From Pyrenula massariospora (lineage: Eukaryota > Ascomycota > Eurotiomycetes > Pyrenulales > Pyrenulaceae): a stretch of 64,000 nucleotides of DNA. The number at the start of each line of letters is the position of its first letter. The stretch's first letter is position 1. The position numbers and the translations under genes were made by a program. The stretch covers positions 1,054,001 through 1,118,000 of the forward strand of contig JAGFMI010000002.1 of assembly GCA_021030905.1 (NCBI GenBank). The letters run 5' to 3'. The notes under the pieces are model-generated. The model did no database searches. It worked only from the letters and a program-made list of their open reading frames with translations, and was not told where the DNA came from. This document shows, one piece after another, positions 1 through 10,913 of this stretch.

Positions 1-379
1 GCTATTGAGAATTATTAGTCCTTATGAACCCCATGATAAAGGGAGAGTCGTAGCTACTTGCTCCTCGGTCCTTTTTGCTTAGTATCTGTTTATGATCATG
101 CAGGCCAACCACGAATTCACGCAACAGGTTTCTCGTTCACGGACCTTTGGTACTATAGGCAACACGGCACGATATGCATCAGTCTTCATCGTTTTCTACT
201 TTCATTTCAATTCGACCCAAAAATAAATATCTTTAGAAATTCTTCGGGTACCGATCTGATCCTTTCACTCCACCGCTCGCAGGCAATCGCAGATGCCAGG
301 TCGCCAGACCGAGATACACGCGCGACTAATCGCCCAGGTTGATCTTTTCAGACACAGTATGATGCTGGTGGCAAAAGAT
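1..379. other. Left-edge stretch without a recognised gene
   Basis: I see no supported gene here. The stretch lies downstream of the minus-strand gene that follows and probably holds its 3' untranslated region. The short open frame on the plus strand has no family likeness. Confidence 0.4.
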
Positions 380-2050
380 CTATAGCAACAATCCGGACCG
401 AGCGCTGGCATTGCCGTACACAACGATGTCTAGTATCTTAAGAGTCCTCCAGCGCGCTCTGTCCCGTATGCCCAGGCGTTCTGCATGGCGCATCACCCGG
501 GCTATTGTAGGACTCTCCCACTCACTTTCTAAAGAGCGCAATAGATAACTAAATATTGGCATAAATGGATTTTCGGGTGTCTTGCCAACAGGATCGGACC
601 ACAAGGATTTTCTCCCGGAGAACCAGGGACGATTCTGATTGAGGGTAATATCCATGCCTGAGGTAATGGATTCTCTTCTCCGCAATCTGCCCTTCGCCAG
701 GTCTTGCGAACGATAATAGCAGAGAGCATCAGCCAATTTACTGGCAGTAACGTCGTCAAGGGATAAACCAATCGGCTGTGAATCAAATGAGATGAGGACG
801 TGGCATACCGTACTATGTTTGTACGATTCTAGGAGTAACAGAGCTATGTTGGCCAGAACTTCACATTCATAGTGAAAATGTATCCCACCTCCTCGTCTAA
901 GCTGGCTAGGTTTGCTTGCATTCCAATGCATGCTTGCGGATAACATGTAGTTTTCTTGTCGAAAGAGCCAAATAAAGAGTCGGAGTCCATAGAGATATTG
1001 AATAATCGCTTTCCTTTTCACTGCGGGAAGAGCATGAAGCCTCGTATCCTCGAGCGGCCAAAGTTTAATTTGCTCCTCACATCCAACCATTTGGCTAACA
1101 AGTGCTGGCTGGATTACCCGGACATACTCTTGATAGCCGGTAGGGCACTTCCCTTCGGGGCAACGACGAAGACCAATCAGTTCGATCCGAGCGACTCTTG
1201 CGGAGACTCGATGATAGCTCCCAGCTCTTGATGAAACCCTGCGGGCTTGTCGCAAGGGCATCTTTTGAGGCATGTCGGACGGGAGGACCAAAGACTTGCG
1301 AAGCTGCTTTTGTATTGATGCAATACGTGCATCGATGGTGCTGAGCTTGTCATTGATGGCCCCATGAGTTCCTCTCGAACGTGTCGAGATGAAGTCGAGT
1401 TTCTGTTGGAGGTTCTCTGCCGATTGGTCTGCGCGAGACTCGGTTTGTTCCATAAGCTTGCGTATGTCATCGCACTGAGTGTTGATGGCTTGGGTGGATC
1501 GTGACTGATTGAATTCTAGATTCACAATTGTATCGGTCACGGCTCGCCTTGTCTGCATCTCTGCATCCCTGGGTACTGCTTAGCTCACAATCACTCGGTA
1601 GGTGGGTATGAGCCCAAACCAGTTGACTGCAGTCATGATCAAGGACAAAGATGCCTTTTCTGACGATATCCTCCGGTGGAGATTATCAAAATAGTCCCTG
1701 CGGGCAGTCGCCTTCATCTTCCGCAGCGTTCGTCCCTTTTGAGGCTCGACGATTCCCTTCAGATACCCTTCGACATCGATAATCGTGTCTCGGCACTGTT
1801 GTAATCCATCATAAAGACGCCTGACGGCTGGCGTGGCATTGCTATTAGCCGAGCAGTTCGCTGTTGCAACAGCAGTGATGTCTCCCAGAAGATCTCTGAG
1901 GTACCCGAGCTCCTTTAAGAAACTCTCAGTGTTGGTTGAGATCTCTCTGTAAGCTTCGACGAAAGCATACAACCGGGACGTTGCTTGCACGGCCTGCCCC
2001 GCTAGGGAGACAAGACCGGCAATACTCGCAGCTTCCGCAACTCCAGACAT
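380..2050 (-). CDS. Helo-like / STAND N-terminal domain protein
   Basis: Two exons, 2050-1620 and 1568-380, join across a 51-nt intron (GTTTGG donor, CCCAG acceptor) in correct phase and give 539 aa. The first 150 residues have the helical pattern of the N-terminal domain found on fungal NLR/STAND proteins and in the azaphilone-cluster protein L family: MSGVAEAASIAGLVSLAGQA at the start, then SFLKELGYLRDLL. In full NLRs this domain is the signalling or cell-death module, but no NACHT, NB-ARC or repeat domain follows here. The remaining ~390 residues contain a likely coiled coil (residues ~145-250) and an unassigned C-terminal region rich in Leu, Arg and Trp. This free-standing architecture is common in Pezizomycotina and its function is unknown. 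The donor is weak, so the exact junction is less certain than the gene itself. Confidence 0.7.
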
Positions 2051-2989
2051 GGTGTGAGGTCGAGCAGTATCATAGAAACGAGTCTCGAAAAGTAGGAGGG
2101 GCTCATCAGGCTGAAGAACGACTTCGATGTGGCGGTGTTACGGGCTCGAGACCCTGAATCTCAACCTTACCATGCCTCCTGTGGGCGTCGTCCAATGGAG
2201 TGATTGCCATGCGCCACTCATGCACACAATGTAAAAGGAGGCTAATAGCTCCCTCTTCTTGGTTTCCAGCCTCGCGAGAGGCAGACTCTTGATAAACTTC
2301 ACGAAACCATTGAAGTTCACTCAGGTGTATCCGACTGCAATCTGAAGTGATTAAAGATCATTGCCATTCCCACGGCAGTTACATTTGAGCTTCAAGCAAG
2401 GGTCGAATGAAACTTGCTATTGCCCAAAGTGAAATGAAATCTTCCGTCCAAGATACATTTAACCTACCATATCTCTTCTCTTACTCTGGCCGCAAGGCAG
2501 TTTCTGCATGATCGGTTCAAGACACCATCTTCTTTCTCCATGCCCATAATCATGGTACCATTTGACCGAGAGCAGTTCGTGAGGCAGACTTCGGTTTCAT
2601 TCAACCACAGTCACGCGCTCATACTGCGTTCTTATGACGGATGTAGCCAATCAAATACGAAAGGCGCAAGTTGATGAACTTCGTGCGGTCGAAACCATTT
2701 CTAGACAGTGGCTAACTACAACTTCTCCGAGCCGGTGGATCGGGAGCAGAAAGCCCCGTAATTCTTTCAAAGGCAGCCACAACTCTCGATTTGCAACAAC
2801 AATGACACTTCGACGAGATTCAACAGTCTCGGGAACGACGTCCAATAAACGATGACAGTTGTATTTACGAGTGGTGCAGCGTTCATTTACCAAGCATAAT
2901 ATGAAAGCTTTCTATCCGACCAAAAGCGCACTTTAGCATCCAGCCTAGATATCAATTTCCAACACGTTACAATGTCTTTCTCCCTCCTG
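2051..2989. other. Intergenic, no gene seen
   Basis: About 0.9 kb between the promoter side of the Helo-like gene and the 3' end of the decayed monooxygenase. Open frames are short, overlap on both strands and show no protein family. No repeats were noticed. Confidence 0.4.
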
Positions 2990-4417
2990 CGTTCTTCCTC
3001 TTTGAAGACCACCTGAACCCTCCACAACCTCTTTCTTCGCCCTAAACCACTCCTCCGTATGTCCCTCTATCCTTTCCTCTCCCTCCCCCACCCATAGATC
3101 CCCAATCATCTACCCCACCAAACCCTTAACATACCACTCCTCCTCCCAGAACACCCTTAAGCTGTTAACCCCCCTCCCCACCCTCTTCCTCCCCACCTTC
3201 TCCTGGTACTCCTCCCACATCTCCCCCTCCCCCAGCAACCATGGCTTCCCACCCCACACCCTCGCCACGACCCGCGCCTGGAAGTCGGTGAGCGTAAACG
3301 TCGCGCCGTGGAATTGCAAGCCAACGAAGGCGAGCGAGGAGCGGGGGATGTGGAAGATGTCGCGGTGGTAAGTTTGGAGGGCGGTGCTGGGGTGGCTGAC
3401 GATGGCGGCAGCAATGGGGTGGGGTTGTTATCCTTGGAGAGGTGGCCGGGGAGGAAGGGGGAAGGAGATGAGCGAGCTGGTGCAGAAGATGAGGTGGTTG
3501 ATGGCGGTGGGGAGGGTTGGGGCGGAGGTGAGGGGTACGAGATAGGGGCTGGGGGAGGCTGAGGTGGGAGCGGAGGGTGAATGACTTAATCGCGCCGATG
3601 CGGGTGGCATTTGGTGGGAGGTAGGTCTTGGGGAGTTCGAGAGGTCTGCCCCTCGAGCTATGGTAGATTTATGTTGTGTAGGGACCGCATTTCTTGGCAT
3701 CATCAAAGGACGCGACGCTAACGCTGAGAGGATGATGGTCTTGTCTTTGAATCTTTTGAGGTTGCGGTAGGATTTAGAGTGCTGGACGCGGTCGGGCCAG
3801 CGTTCCTTGCATTGACTGAGACCTAGGATATCAGTTATGAAATGCACGTCGTAGTGCCCTGGTGCTAGGACCACGGCGTCGAACAGCCAGTTTCTTCGGC
3901 GAAGTCGAGGGTTGCGTGATGCTTTTTCTAGTGTCGCCGTCTGGAGGTTCCAGACGCCGCCCTGTTTCGTTACCTCTTCCACCCATGTACTGAACTCGGT
4001 TACGTCGTTGACGCCATGCTCTGTAGTACTGTAAGTCACAAAATGTGCAGTTCCGTTAGGGAATGAGCCAAGGCTGATTCGCACCAAAGCTAACGAAATA
4101 ATATTTGTAAGCCCGAGATAGCATGAACTGAAATATGCATACGCTATCTCTAAGGCATTTACCTCTACTTGCATGCTCTCTGGTAGCGTTGTCGGATGTG
4201 CTGTGCTAGACTGGTTCTCGTTGTCTCCTTTGCATGGCGACTCATTGTGACACATTGGTTCTGGAGCGGTTCTTGTATTGTAACGTCGAATCCCGCCAAT
4301 CTTGCTAGAGCGTTCGAATACCACAACAGAGAGGTTCTGTTTTAGAAGGTGCGCGGCAGAGCATATGCCGCTCATGCCGGCCCCCAAAACGGCCACCTTC
4401 TCGATTTGGCGATCCAT
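2990..4417 (-). pseudogene. Decayed flavin-containing monooxygenase
   Basis: The reading frame opens with a clean FAD-binding Rossmann motif (GAGMSGICSA, residues ~12-21), then FERSSKIGG. Next come FPNGTAHFVT, LAPGHYDVHFI (the family ATG/GHY region), HSKSYRN and HLIFCTSSL, and finally SSLAFVGLQFHG and DFQARVVARVWGG. This is the order of motifs in fungal dimethylaniline-monooxygenase-like FMOs. The frame is broken. Near 3700-3560 the expected sequence (VASFDDAKKCGPY, IYHSSRGRPLELP) runs in another frame. In-frame stops lie at 3428-3430 (TAA) and 3110-3112 (TAG), although coding-like sequence continues past both to about 2990. The second NADPH-binding region is the part displaced. Sequence between GGI and FPNGTAH also looks shortened. 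Several independent breaks argue for a pseudogene rather than missed introns, but I could not test for assembly errors. Confidence 0.75.
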
Positions 4418-5415
4418 AGAAGTACATTTGAGCTGTGAAACTCATTTCAATTAGAGCATGATTTGTTAAATGAAGAATCACACGATGATTGATTGCGGTT
4501 CTCAGGAACCATCTGTAGGAGGTAATGAGGAGACTTTCTTCCCGAAGAGACAAAATTTGATTAGAGAAATAAAAGGTGTTAAAAGGATGAACGTTTTATG
4601 AAGGGAGAAGGATTATGGTGACAAAGACAGATACATAGGAAACAGCCGTCGTCATCAATGCACTACGCTTAAACGAGTAGTGTATGCAGATAGCCATTAT
4701 TCCTCATGGGAGCTTACTGGGACCAGGTCTTCTCGGCCAATCGCAGGGCCAGTGATGCCCCAGAGATGAGCGGCGAATCCCTGCCCGAACCTGTCTACCC
4801 CAGAAGGAACCAGAAGTATAGAGAGTGTCACGAGGGAGAACAATGGATTGATGTCCAATGATAGAGTGAACCTGAGCATCCTTTGTGATGATTAGAGGAA
4901 CAAGTTTGGTCGAGGTCGGTTTGTAAGCCTCGGAGTTGAGGCTAGAGCAGCGACCTAAGCTAAATTGTTTTACGAAGACATGCCTCTCGCTAGAAATTAG
5001 GACGTAGATGAATCTCAGATTCAGAAGCGTGGATCAGCCTCTGCGCTGACTAGGAATGTATATCGAGCGACGCTCCTGCTCCGAGGGGTGTAAAGACGTG
5101 TCAAACTCCAGGCGCGACGTATATCTGATCCCGATATGCAATCGACAAAAGTTGCTTTCTACAGATGACAAATATGTGTATAGTATTGTTGGTGATCCAT
5201 ACATGTAATGGAACCTGGCTTCGTCTGAAATGAAATTTAGAAGTGGCTGCCTAGGTACCTGACCTGGCCGACTAGCGCAACAATGTCCCGAACGTCACGT
5301 GATAAACACGTCTCCGCAAATGCGCGCGGTCCACGGCGCTGTTCTAGCATGGAAACTGCGTGAGGTCACTCTCGTAGGAGACTGCTGCCTATGACTGCGT
5401 TGCCCAGTGGCCGCT
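4418..5415. other. Intergenic, with a TCACGTGA box before ARP9
   Basis: One kb between the divergent FMO relic and ARP9. It contains the palindrome TCACGTGA at 5295-5302, about 115 bp upstream of the ARP9 start codon and a candidate bHLH site. A 60-codon minus-strand frame (4697-4879) ends in a donor-like GTAAGC but matches nothing I recognise. Confidence 0.4.
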
Positions 5416-7442
5416 ATGCCTCCTTTCAAGGACGAGCACATCCTTGTGAGCTTCTCCCTTCGCCCTGCTAGAAGCGCTTCTGAGTGCAAGATACCACTGT
5501 GCTAACCTAACCATCACCTTGAAGATCATTGCACCTGGTTCAGAGACCACCGAAGCGCAATTAGGCCTTCCAGAGTCTTTCACTCCCGCAAAATGGCGAT
5601 TCCCTACGCGCATGTTTCCCGGACAAGAAGATGGAGAATGGGAGCCGCACAAAATTCGCACCAGGCCAGTGCCAGCCACCAACGGCACACATGGCGGTGA
5701 TGTTGAAATGGCAGACGCGCCAAATGGCGAAGCTACAAATGGCTCTCATCCGAATGGGATCCAAACTCAAAAGCTATTTGAGGAGGATCTAGATACCGAT
5801 GAAGACGCTGTTTATCCTCTCCAGGAGGGTCGCATTACAAATTACAACTGCTTCTTTGCCTTGCTCAGCCATATCTATAACACACTTAGTCCACCTTTCC
5901 ATACTCCCGTCCTTATTATCTCACAACCAGTATGGTCTGCCCGCGATAAGGAGCACATAACGCGATTCTTCTTTGAAGTTTTCAATATCCCAGCCTTAGC
6001 TATGATGGATGCGGCTGTGGCAGCATGTTACGCATACAGCGTCCCTAGCGCCTTGGTGATCAATATCGGGCAGGGTAAATGCGATGTCACAGCAGTGAAC
6101 GATTATATTGTGAATAACTGGGGACGAGGCACTGCGGTGACAGCCGGGGGCGGCGAAGCAATGACCCAGAAACTTCTTCAATCACTTGGTCGAAAGGGTA
6201 TTAATCGTTCAGCCTGTGAGCAAATCAAGAAAAGTAGCATATGCGAAATACTGGCGTCGAGTACAGACCTACCAAAAACCTCACCCACGGAAACCACAAA
6301 CCCGGCTGCGGCGGCTTCGACAGGCGCCGTGTCATCTGGGCCAGAAGCAAAGGAAGCAGACGGACTCGCTCCCGGGAACGCCCCCAGAGGTCCTGGAGAG
6401 GGTACAGAAGTAGGTGAAGAGGGTAACGGTGCCGATGAGGAAGAGAACGAAGGGGTTCTGGATGTTGCATCGATCGTAGCACGTGGAAACGCCAGCGAAT
6501 ACCTTGCCAAGCGGGAGAAGGAAAAGCAAGATCGACTGGCAGCTAGAAAAGGAGCAGCCAATGATGCAGCGCGGCCTGTACGATTAAAAAACTCGGAAAA
6601 GGAGCACGCTTCGTTCGACATAGAAGAACTCGTCACATTTCCGGCTAACGGTGCGCTACATACTGACGTGCATAAACGAAAACGAACAATAGATGTTGGG
6701 ATTGAACGGTTTATGGTAGCAGAGCCACCAGCAGACAGTATGGAGGGTGTCGTTGATGCGATAGCTGCAACTGCCTATAAAGTGGTCCAAAGTGTTCTTG
6801 ACGTACCGAAAAGGGCCGAGCTTTGGGAATGCATTATCATCCTTGGGAACGGTAGCAAAGTTCGAGGTCAGTAGTTTCAGGGTCCTGGTCGAAGCTTTCA
6901 CTGATTCGTCTTCTCATACTCTAGGCTTGATACCCGCCATCCTCTCTACTATCTCCTCGAAGTACATCCTCTCACCGTCTAACACAACGATTTTCACCTC
7001 GGAACTCCCGTCGAATCTTTCCACGCCTCTTCCCACCGGAGGCACAAACACTCCTCTCGGTCCACCTTCTCACCCTATGGGGCATCCCGCCGCACATGGC
7101 GTCAATCCTCTTCTCGTCGCCGCGACTCACGCCAACCAAAACCCACAATCACAGAGCCTGCAGGTGCCAGGCGCGGACCCAATGCAAGGACAACAGCAGC
7201 ACAGCCACCATCGCGGACACAACCAGACGCCAACGAGCTTCAAGACAGTCAAAGTGCCTGAGTACTTACCTGAATGGAAGCATCCGAGTGTCAGCGGGAT
7301 GGAGGACGCTGCGTTCCTTGGAGCGCAGGTTGCGGCCAAGGTCGTGTTTGTTGTTGATCAAGGTATCAGTAAAGGCTTCCTGACTCGCTCGGATTATAAT
7401 GAGTTAGGGCCAACGGCCATTCACGATAGCTCGTTAGAGTGA
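5416..7442 (+). CDS. arp9: Actin-related protein ARP9, chromatin remodelling subunit
   Basis: Three exons, 5416-5445, 5525-6866 and 6925-7442, give 629 aa. The ten-codon first exon (MPPFKDEHIL) is fixed by a GTGAGC donor, a GCTAAC branch site and in-phase joining to IIAPGSETTEAQLGLPESFTP, the characteristic start of fungal Arp9. Actin-fold segments follow: HTPVLIISQPVW, FNIPALAMMDAAVAACYAYS, SALVINIGQGKCDVTAV and GTAVTAGGGEAM. An acidic, low-complexity insertion sits at about residues 250-330. The C-terminal actin-fold part resumes with CIIILGNGSKVRGLIPAI. In yeasts Arp9 pairs with Arp7 or Arp42 and regulates the SWI/SNF and RSC ATPases without needing its own ATP hydrolysis. The divergent phosphate loops here fit that. 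A less likely alternative is another nuclear Arp such as Arp8. Confidence 0.85.
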
Positions 7443-9012
7443 GGCGTAGTGAAGGATAGGGTTGTCGGTGGTTGGATTAATCTAGGAAAGAAAAGACGCT
7501 AATGCAGCGTCATTGCATGGAAATGCATTCGGGACGCCAACGCAGGCCAGGCGCCCGGAGATTTTTGAATAAGGTTTCTGGGGGTATCTGGTCGGGAGCT
7601 GACTGGCAGTTTGATACCCAATAGAGTTGGCTTTGTGTCTTCGGCCTGCAACCGATAGGCAAAGTTTTATATTTTTATTCGGATTGTCATAGGGACCTGG
7701 ACTGATGCTGGGATTGTATGGTGTTTGGATGCTCCGATATCCGGCGCCTGTACCGTGGGAGGCCGATGTCTTTCCATTTTCACCTACCCGTTGAGCGTCC
7801 GCCGTGTGCTTCTACAAGTTTAGAGTTCCGAGCCTTAGTTACGTAAGAAGTGGGAATCCGTACGAGGGCATCTGGACAGATCGGAAGCATCCGGGAATCT
7901 GGGGAAATCGTGGTGCTGCAAGTCTCTGCTTTCTCTCGGCCACTACGAATTCACGTGATCTGATGTCTACTAAGGCCACCCAGTAGCCCCTTATGGCGCA
8001 TCGACCCGACAGTAGCAACGCGCCAAGCTCTGTCCCTAAGCTGCCTGCACCTGCACCTGTACCTGCTGCTCCAGGGTCTCGTCTTTTCGCATGTTTCAAC
8101 GCGATTTGTTCCTCAATAATCTCTGCGGTGTAACCTTACCCTTGTTGACCGTCTGCTAGTTTGGTTCTTTGGTTGTTCTGCCTCTCGTTCAACCCGCGCG
8201 CTTCCTCTGCCGACGCGTCCGCTGCCTACGAAATGTGTCGAAGGCTCATCGCCACGCGGTGATCCCTATCATGAAGCTTCATACTCTTTGAAGTCAACGG
8301 GATATCACTGGTATACTAGACTTGAACTGTACTAGCTCTTGGCTATGTCTCGGGGGCCATCCGGGAGCGTGGAGGTCATCAAATCGTCTACACCGCTCGA
8401 AATTACTTCTGTGCCTCTGTGCTGGTCGTGGCCCATGGGTGCGCCTTGCAGCTGCCTTGTCGGGTCATTTCTTTTGTTTCCATTTTTACCGTGCGCCGGT
8501 GATCGCTTTCGCGGCTTGTTTGGACTGCACCCCTCTGGGTAGTGCGCCCGCGGTGGTGCAGCCAGCCATCCTGAAACACACTGCCTCTGCGACAAGGGGG
8601 AAAGCCGCACCATCGCAATCTTCCACTCTCCAGCGCCTATGATACAACGTTATTAGTCGGCTAAGACATGATCACAGCGTTCGCTGACCTAGAGGTTTGT
8701 ATTTGCATCTTTATTTTGTTGTTTGCGACGTTTTTCCCTTTGCCGGTTCCTGTTCTTCTCTGTCCGACTTTGCCTCCAAGAGCTCCTGCACAGCCGACCT
8801 CGACCAGGAGACCGGAAATCCTTTTCTAGTTGGGGGCGAATTGCTTAACTCCTGTCCTACCTCACCACTTGGACCGTGCTCATTGTCCTGGGCCGTATCA
8901 AGGTGGCTTTGAATTCGTGATTGGGCATAATATTTCAAAATCGGCCGCATGGGATCTACTCTATACAGACATACAAGAATTCGGCATCGAACCAAATTTG
9001 TTTTTGTACCAA
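7443..9012. other. Intergenic; holds unresolved 5' exons of the next gene
   Basis: A 1.6-kb stretch between ARP9 and the membrane protein. It contains TCACGTGA at 7951-7958. The frame of the downstream gene is open back to 8830 but has no ATG before 9013, so one or more 5' exons, perhaps coding a signal peptide, may lie at about 8300-8830. I could not find a convincing splice chain. Confidence 0.35.
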
Positions 9013-10074
9013 ATGGACAGTCTCTTCTCGGGCTTGCAAAGCCTAACCGACGTTTCCGAGACGACTTCACATCGCCACCACCATGAAAGTACAACAAATA
9101 CTGTCATTGCCCAACCGAGCTCATCGCCCACCAACCTGGCCATTTCCCAGCCAGCCTCAACATCGTCAGGAATAGTGATCATGACCGACTCTACACTATC
9201 TCCAACTCAGAAACCAACAAGAAGCACAAGAGTATCACCTACAAACACGTCATATTCCACGGCTTCTCCGTCGACAATCACAACCATGTCATCTGCATCG
9301 ACGGCCGGCACGGCCTCTTCATCGTCGCAAACACCTTCAGCAAGCACCAGCATAGCAAATCCAGCTCAAAGTCGTCCTACGGGCCTTTCCTCTTCCGCGC
9401 AGAACAACGGGAATTCGATCTCTAAAGCGGGAGTGGCTGTTGGCGTCTTCCTGTCTCTCGTGATACTTGGCGCCGTGTTCTGCTTCATCTACTTTCAACG
9501 ACAGCGACTGATGCAATGCATTAAAAGAAGCCGCTCGAAAGATCAACATGATGGCCCAACCCTTGACGAAGAAGCGGCTGGGCTTAGAAAGGGAGATGCA
9601 ATTAGTCAACAGGAGCACATTGTAGGTCAGCCACGGAGGACTGACAGCTGGGATGACTGGCCTGTCAGACAACCTCCTCCGAGTGATCGGATGGTCCCAT
9701 TGGTCGCATCTCTCGACCGCCCTTTTTCTGATCCTAATGTCCCTGAAATTAGTCAGAACCAAGAAATTTCGCCTGCAGGCTCAACGGCGCCTACTAGCTC
9801 ATCGTCATTAGTTAGGCAAGTTAGTGAACGCCGCGTGAGCTCCCTCTCCCAATCACGATACAGGCCGTTACCTTCACCTTATTCGTATACTCCATATACT
9901 TATAAAGATCCGCCTGCACGACGTCCTGTTGGGGCTGCGCCACGAGCTCATATGGCAGCACCGGGACGAGTCTTGCCAGCTTATGGACGAGCGCAAGCGA
10001 AAGATGGTGTCTGGGAGGTCGAATCACCAAGCTCACCCCTTCTAGATAAGGGTCTCCCTCATCTTCCACCTTGA
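9013..10074 (+). CDS. Ser/Thr-rich single-pass membrane protein (5' end uncertain)
   Basis: From the first in-frame ATG this gives 353 aa. The region before the membrane segment is dominated by Ser and Thr, as in heavily O-mannosylated wall-facing ectodomains. A single strong transmembrane helix follows (KAGVAVGVFLSLVILGAVFC), then a basic stop-transfer patch (RQRLMQCIKRSRSK) and a cytoplasmic tail rich in Pro, Arg and Tyr (PLPSPYSYTPYTYKDPP). This layout matches the Mid2/Wsc-type sensor-like or SKG6-like membrane proteins of fungi, but no Cys-rich WSC domain is visible. The frame stays open upstream to 8830 without a start codon, so an upstream exon with the secretion signal is likely missing from this model. 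Function is unassigned. Confidence 0.6.
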   Translation: MDSLFSGLQSLTDVSETTSHRHHHESTTNTVIAQPSSSPTNLAISQPASTSSGIVIMTDSTLSPTQKPTRSTRVSPTNTSYSTASPSTITTMSSASTAGTASSSSQTPSASTSIANPAQSRPTGLSSSAQNNGNSISKAGVAVGVFLSLVILGAVFCFIYFQRQRLMQCIKRSRSKDQHDGPTLDEEAAGLRKGDAISQQEHIVGQPRRTDSWDDWPVRQPPPSDRMVPLVASLDRPFSDPNVPEISQNQEISPAGSTAPTSSSSLVRQVSERRVSSLSQSRYRPLPSPYSYTPYTYKDPPARRPVGAAPRAHMAAPGRVLPAYGRAQAKDGVWEVESPSSPLLDKGLPHLPP

Positions 10075-10913
10075 CTCATCAGTGTGCATACATCGTCAAC
10101 GGATTTCGCCCCCCTCTTTCGATACAACGCTGAATATTCCTTGCCCAAAAGGAAGCTTTGTTTCAAGGAAGAGCGTCGCAAAACTTGGATCCATCCAGGG
10201 CCTAGGATCATGTCTGAATGCAGATAGCCGAAAGTCGAGGCTCGCCATGTCACAATGTATAACAAGATAAAGCGCACAGAAACCCCACGCTAACTCGGAG
10301 AATATCATGCACAAGTTCATGAGATATCAGGTTGCCGGCGATCTGGCTTGCCAGCCTGCATATGTGGTGTTTGCTAATGGGAGCCACGAATATCCTGGTC
10401 GGTTCGACGAATCATTCCCGTGAGAAATGCTTGAATCTCTTCCTGTTTCAAGTCAAGCTCTTCCGCATGGACAGCATTCCTGTTGACGTCGAACATTTCA
10501 GATCGCCCCAAACGCCGGAAAAGGCAATAGGCATGCCGCCAATTAACGCTCACTTGAATGTCGTGCCTTTGACGTTGTACCTCTACGACTCTCCCTGGAC
10601 GGCGTTACTCCATAATGAACTTCGCTAGCCAGGACCAACATGTTATCAAAGCGTCGTGCATGTTTGCCGCTGATGATACAATCGCACGAGCCGGATCTCA
10701 AACGTCACTGATTATCAATCCGATGTAGAATTCCAAGGGCCTAATCTAATATTGGTAGTCGGCAAGACGGTGTTTTGAACCGACGAAGTAGCAACAATTT
10801 GTACATCAAGCTTCCTGACCTCCTTACTTTGTGCCATTCCACCACATCCACTTTCAATCCCCAGAACTTCTAGCACGTAGCACTTGATCTTTTTCAACAG
10901 AATTCCCATTGCT
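10075..10913. other. Intergenic, promoter side of the MFS gene
   Basis: An 840-bp stretch holding the 3' end of the membrane-protein gene and the promoter of the transporter. No gene or repeat is supported. Confidence 0.4.

Noticed and set aside
4697-4879. 60-codon minus-strand frame (TGPAIGREDLVP) ending in a donor-like GTAAGC
   Set aside because: Looks like a possible exon, but no partner exon or family could be found.
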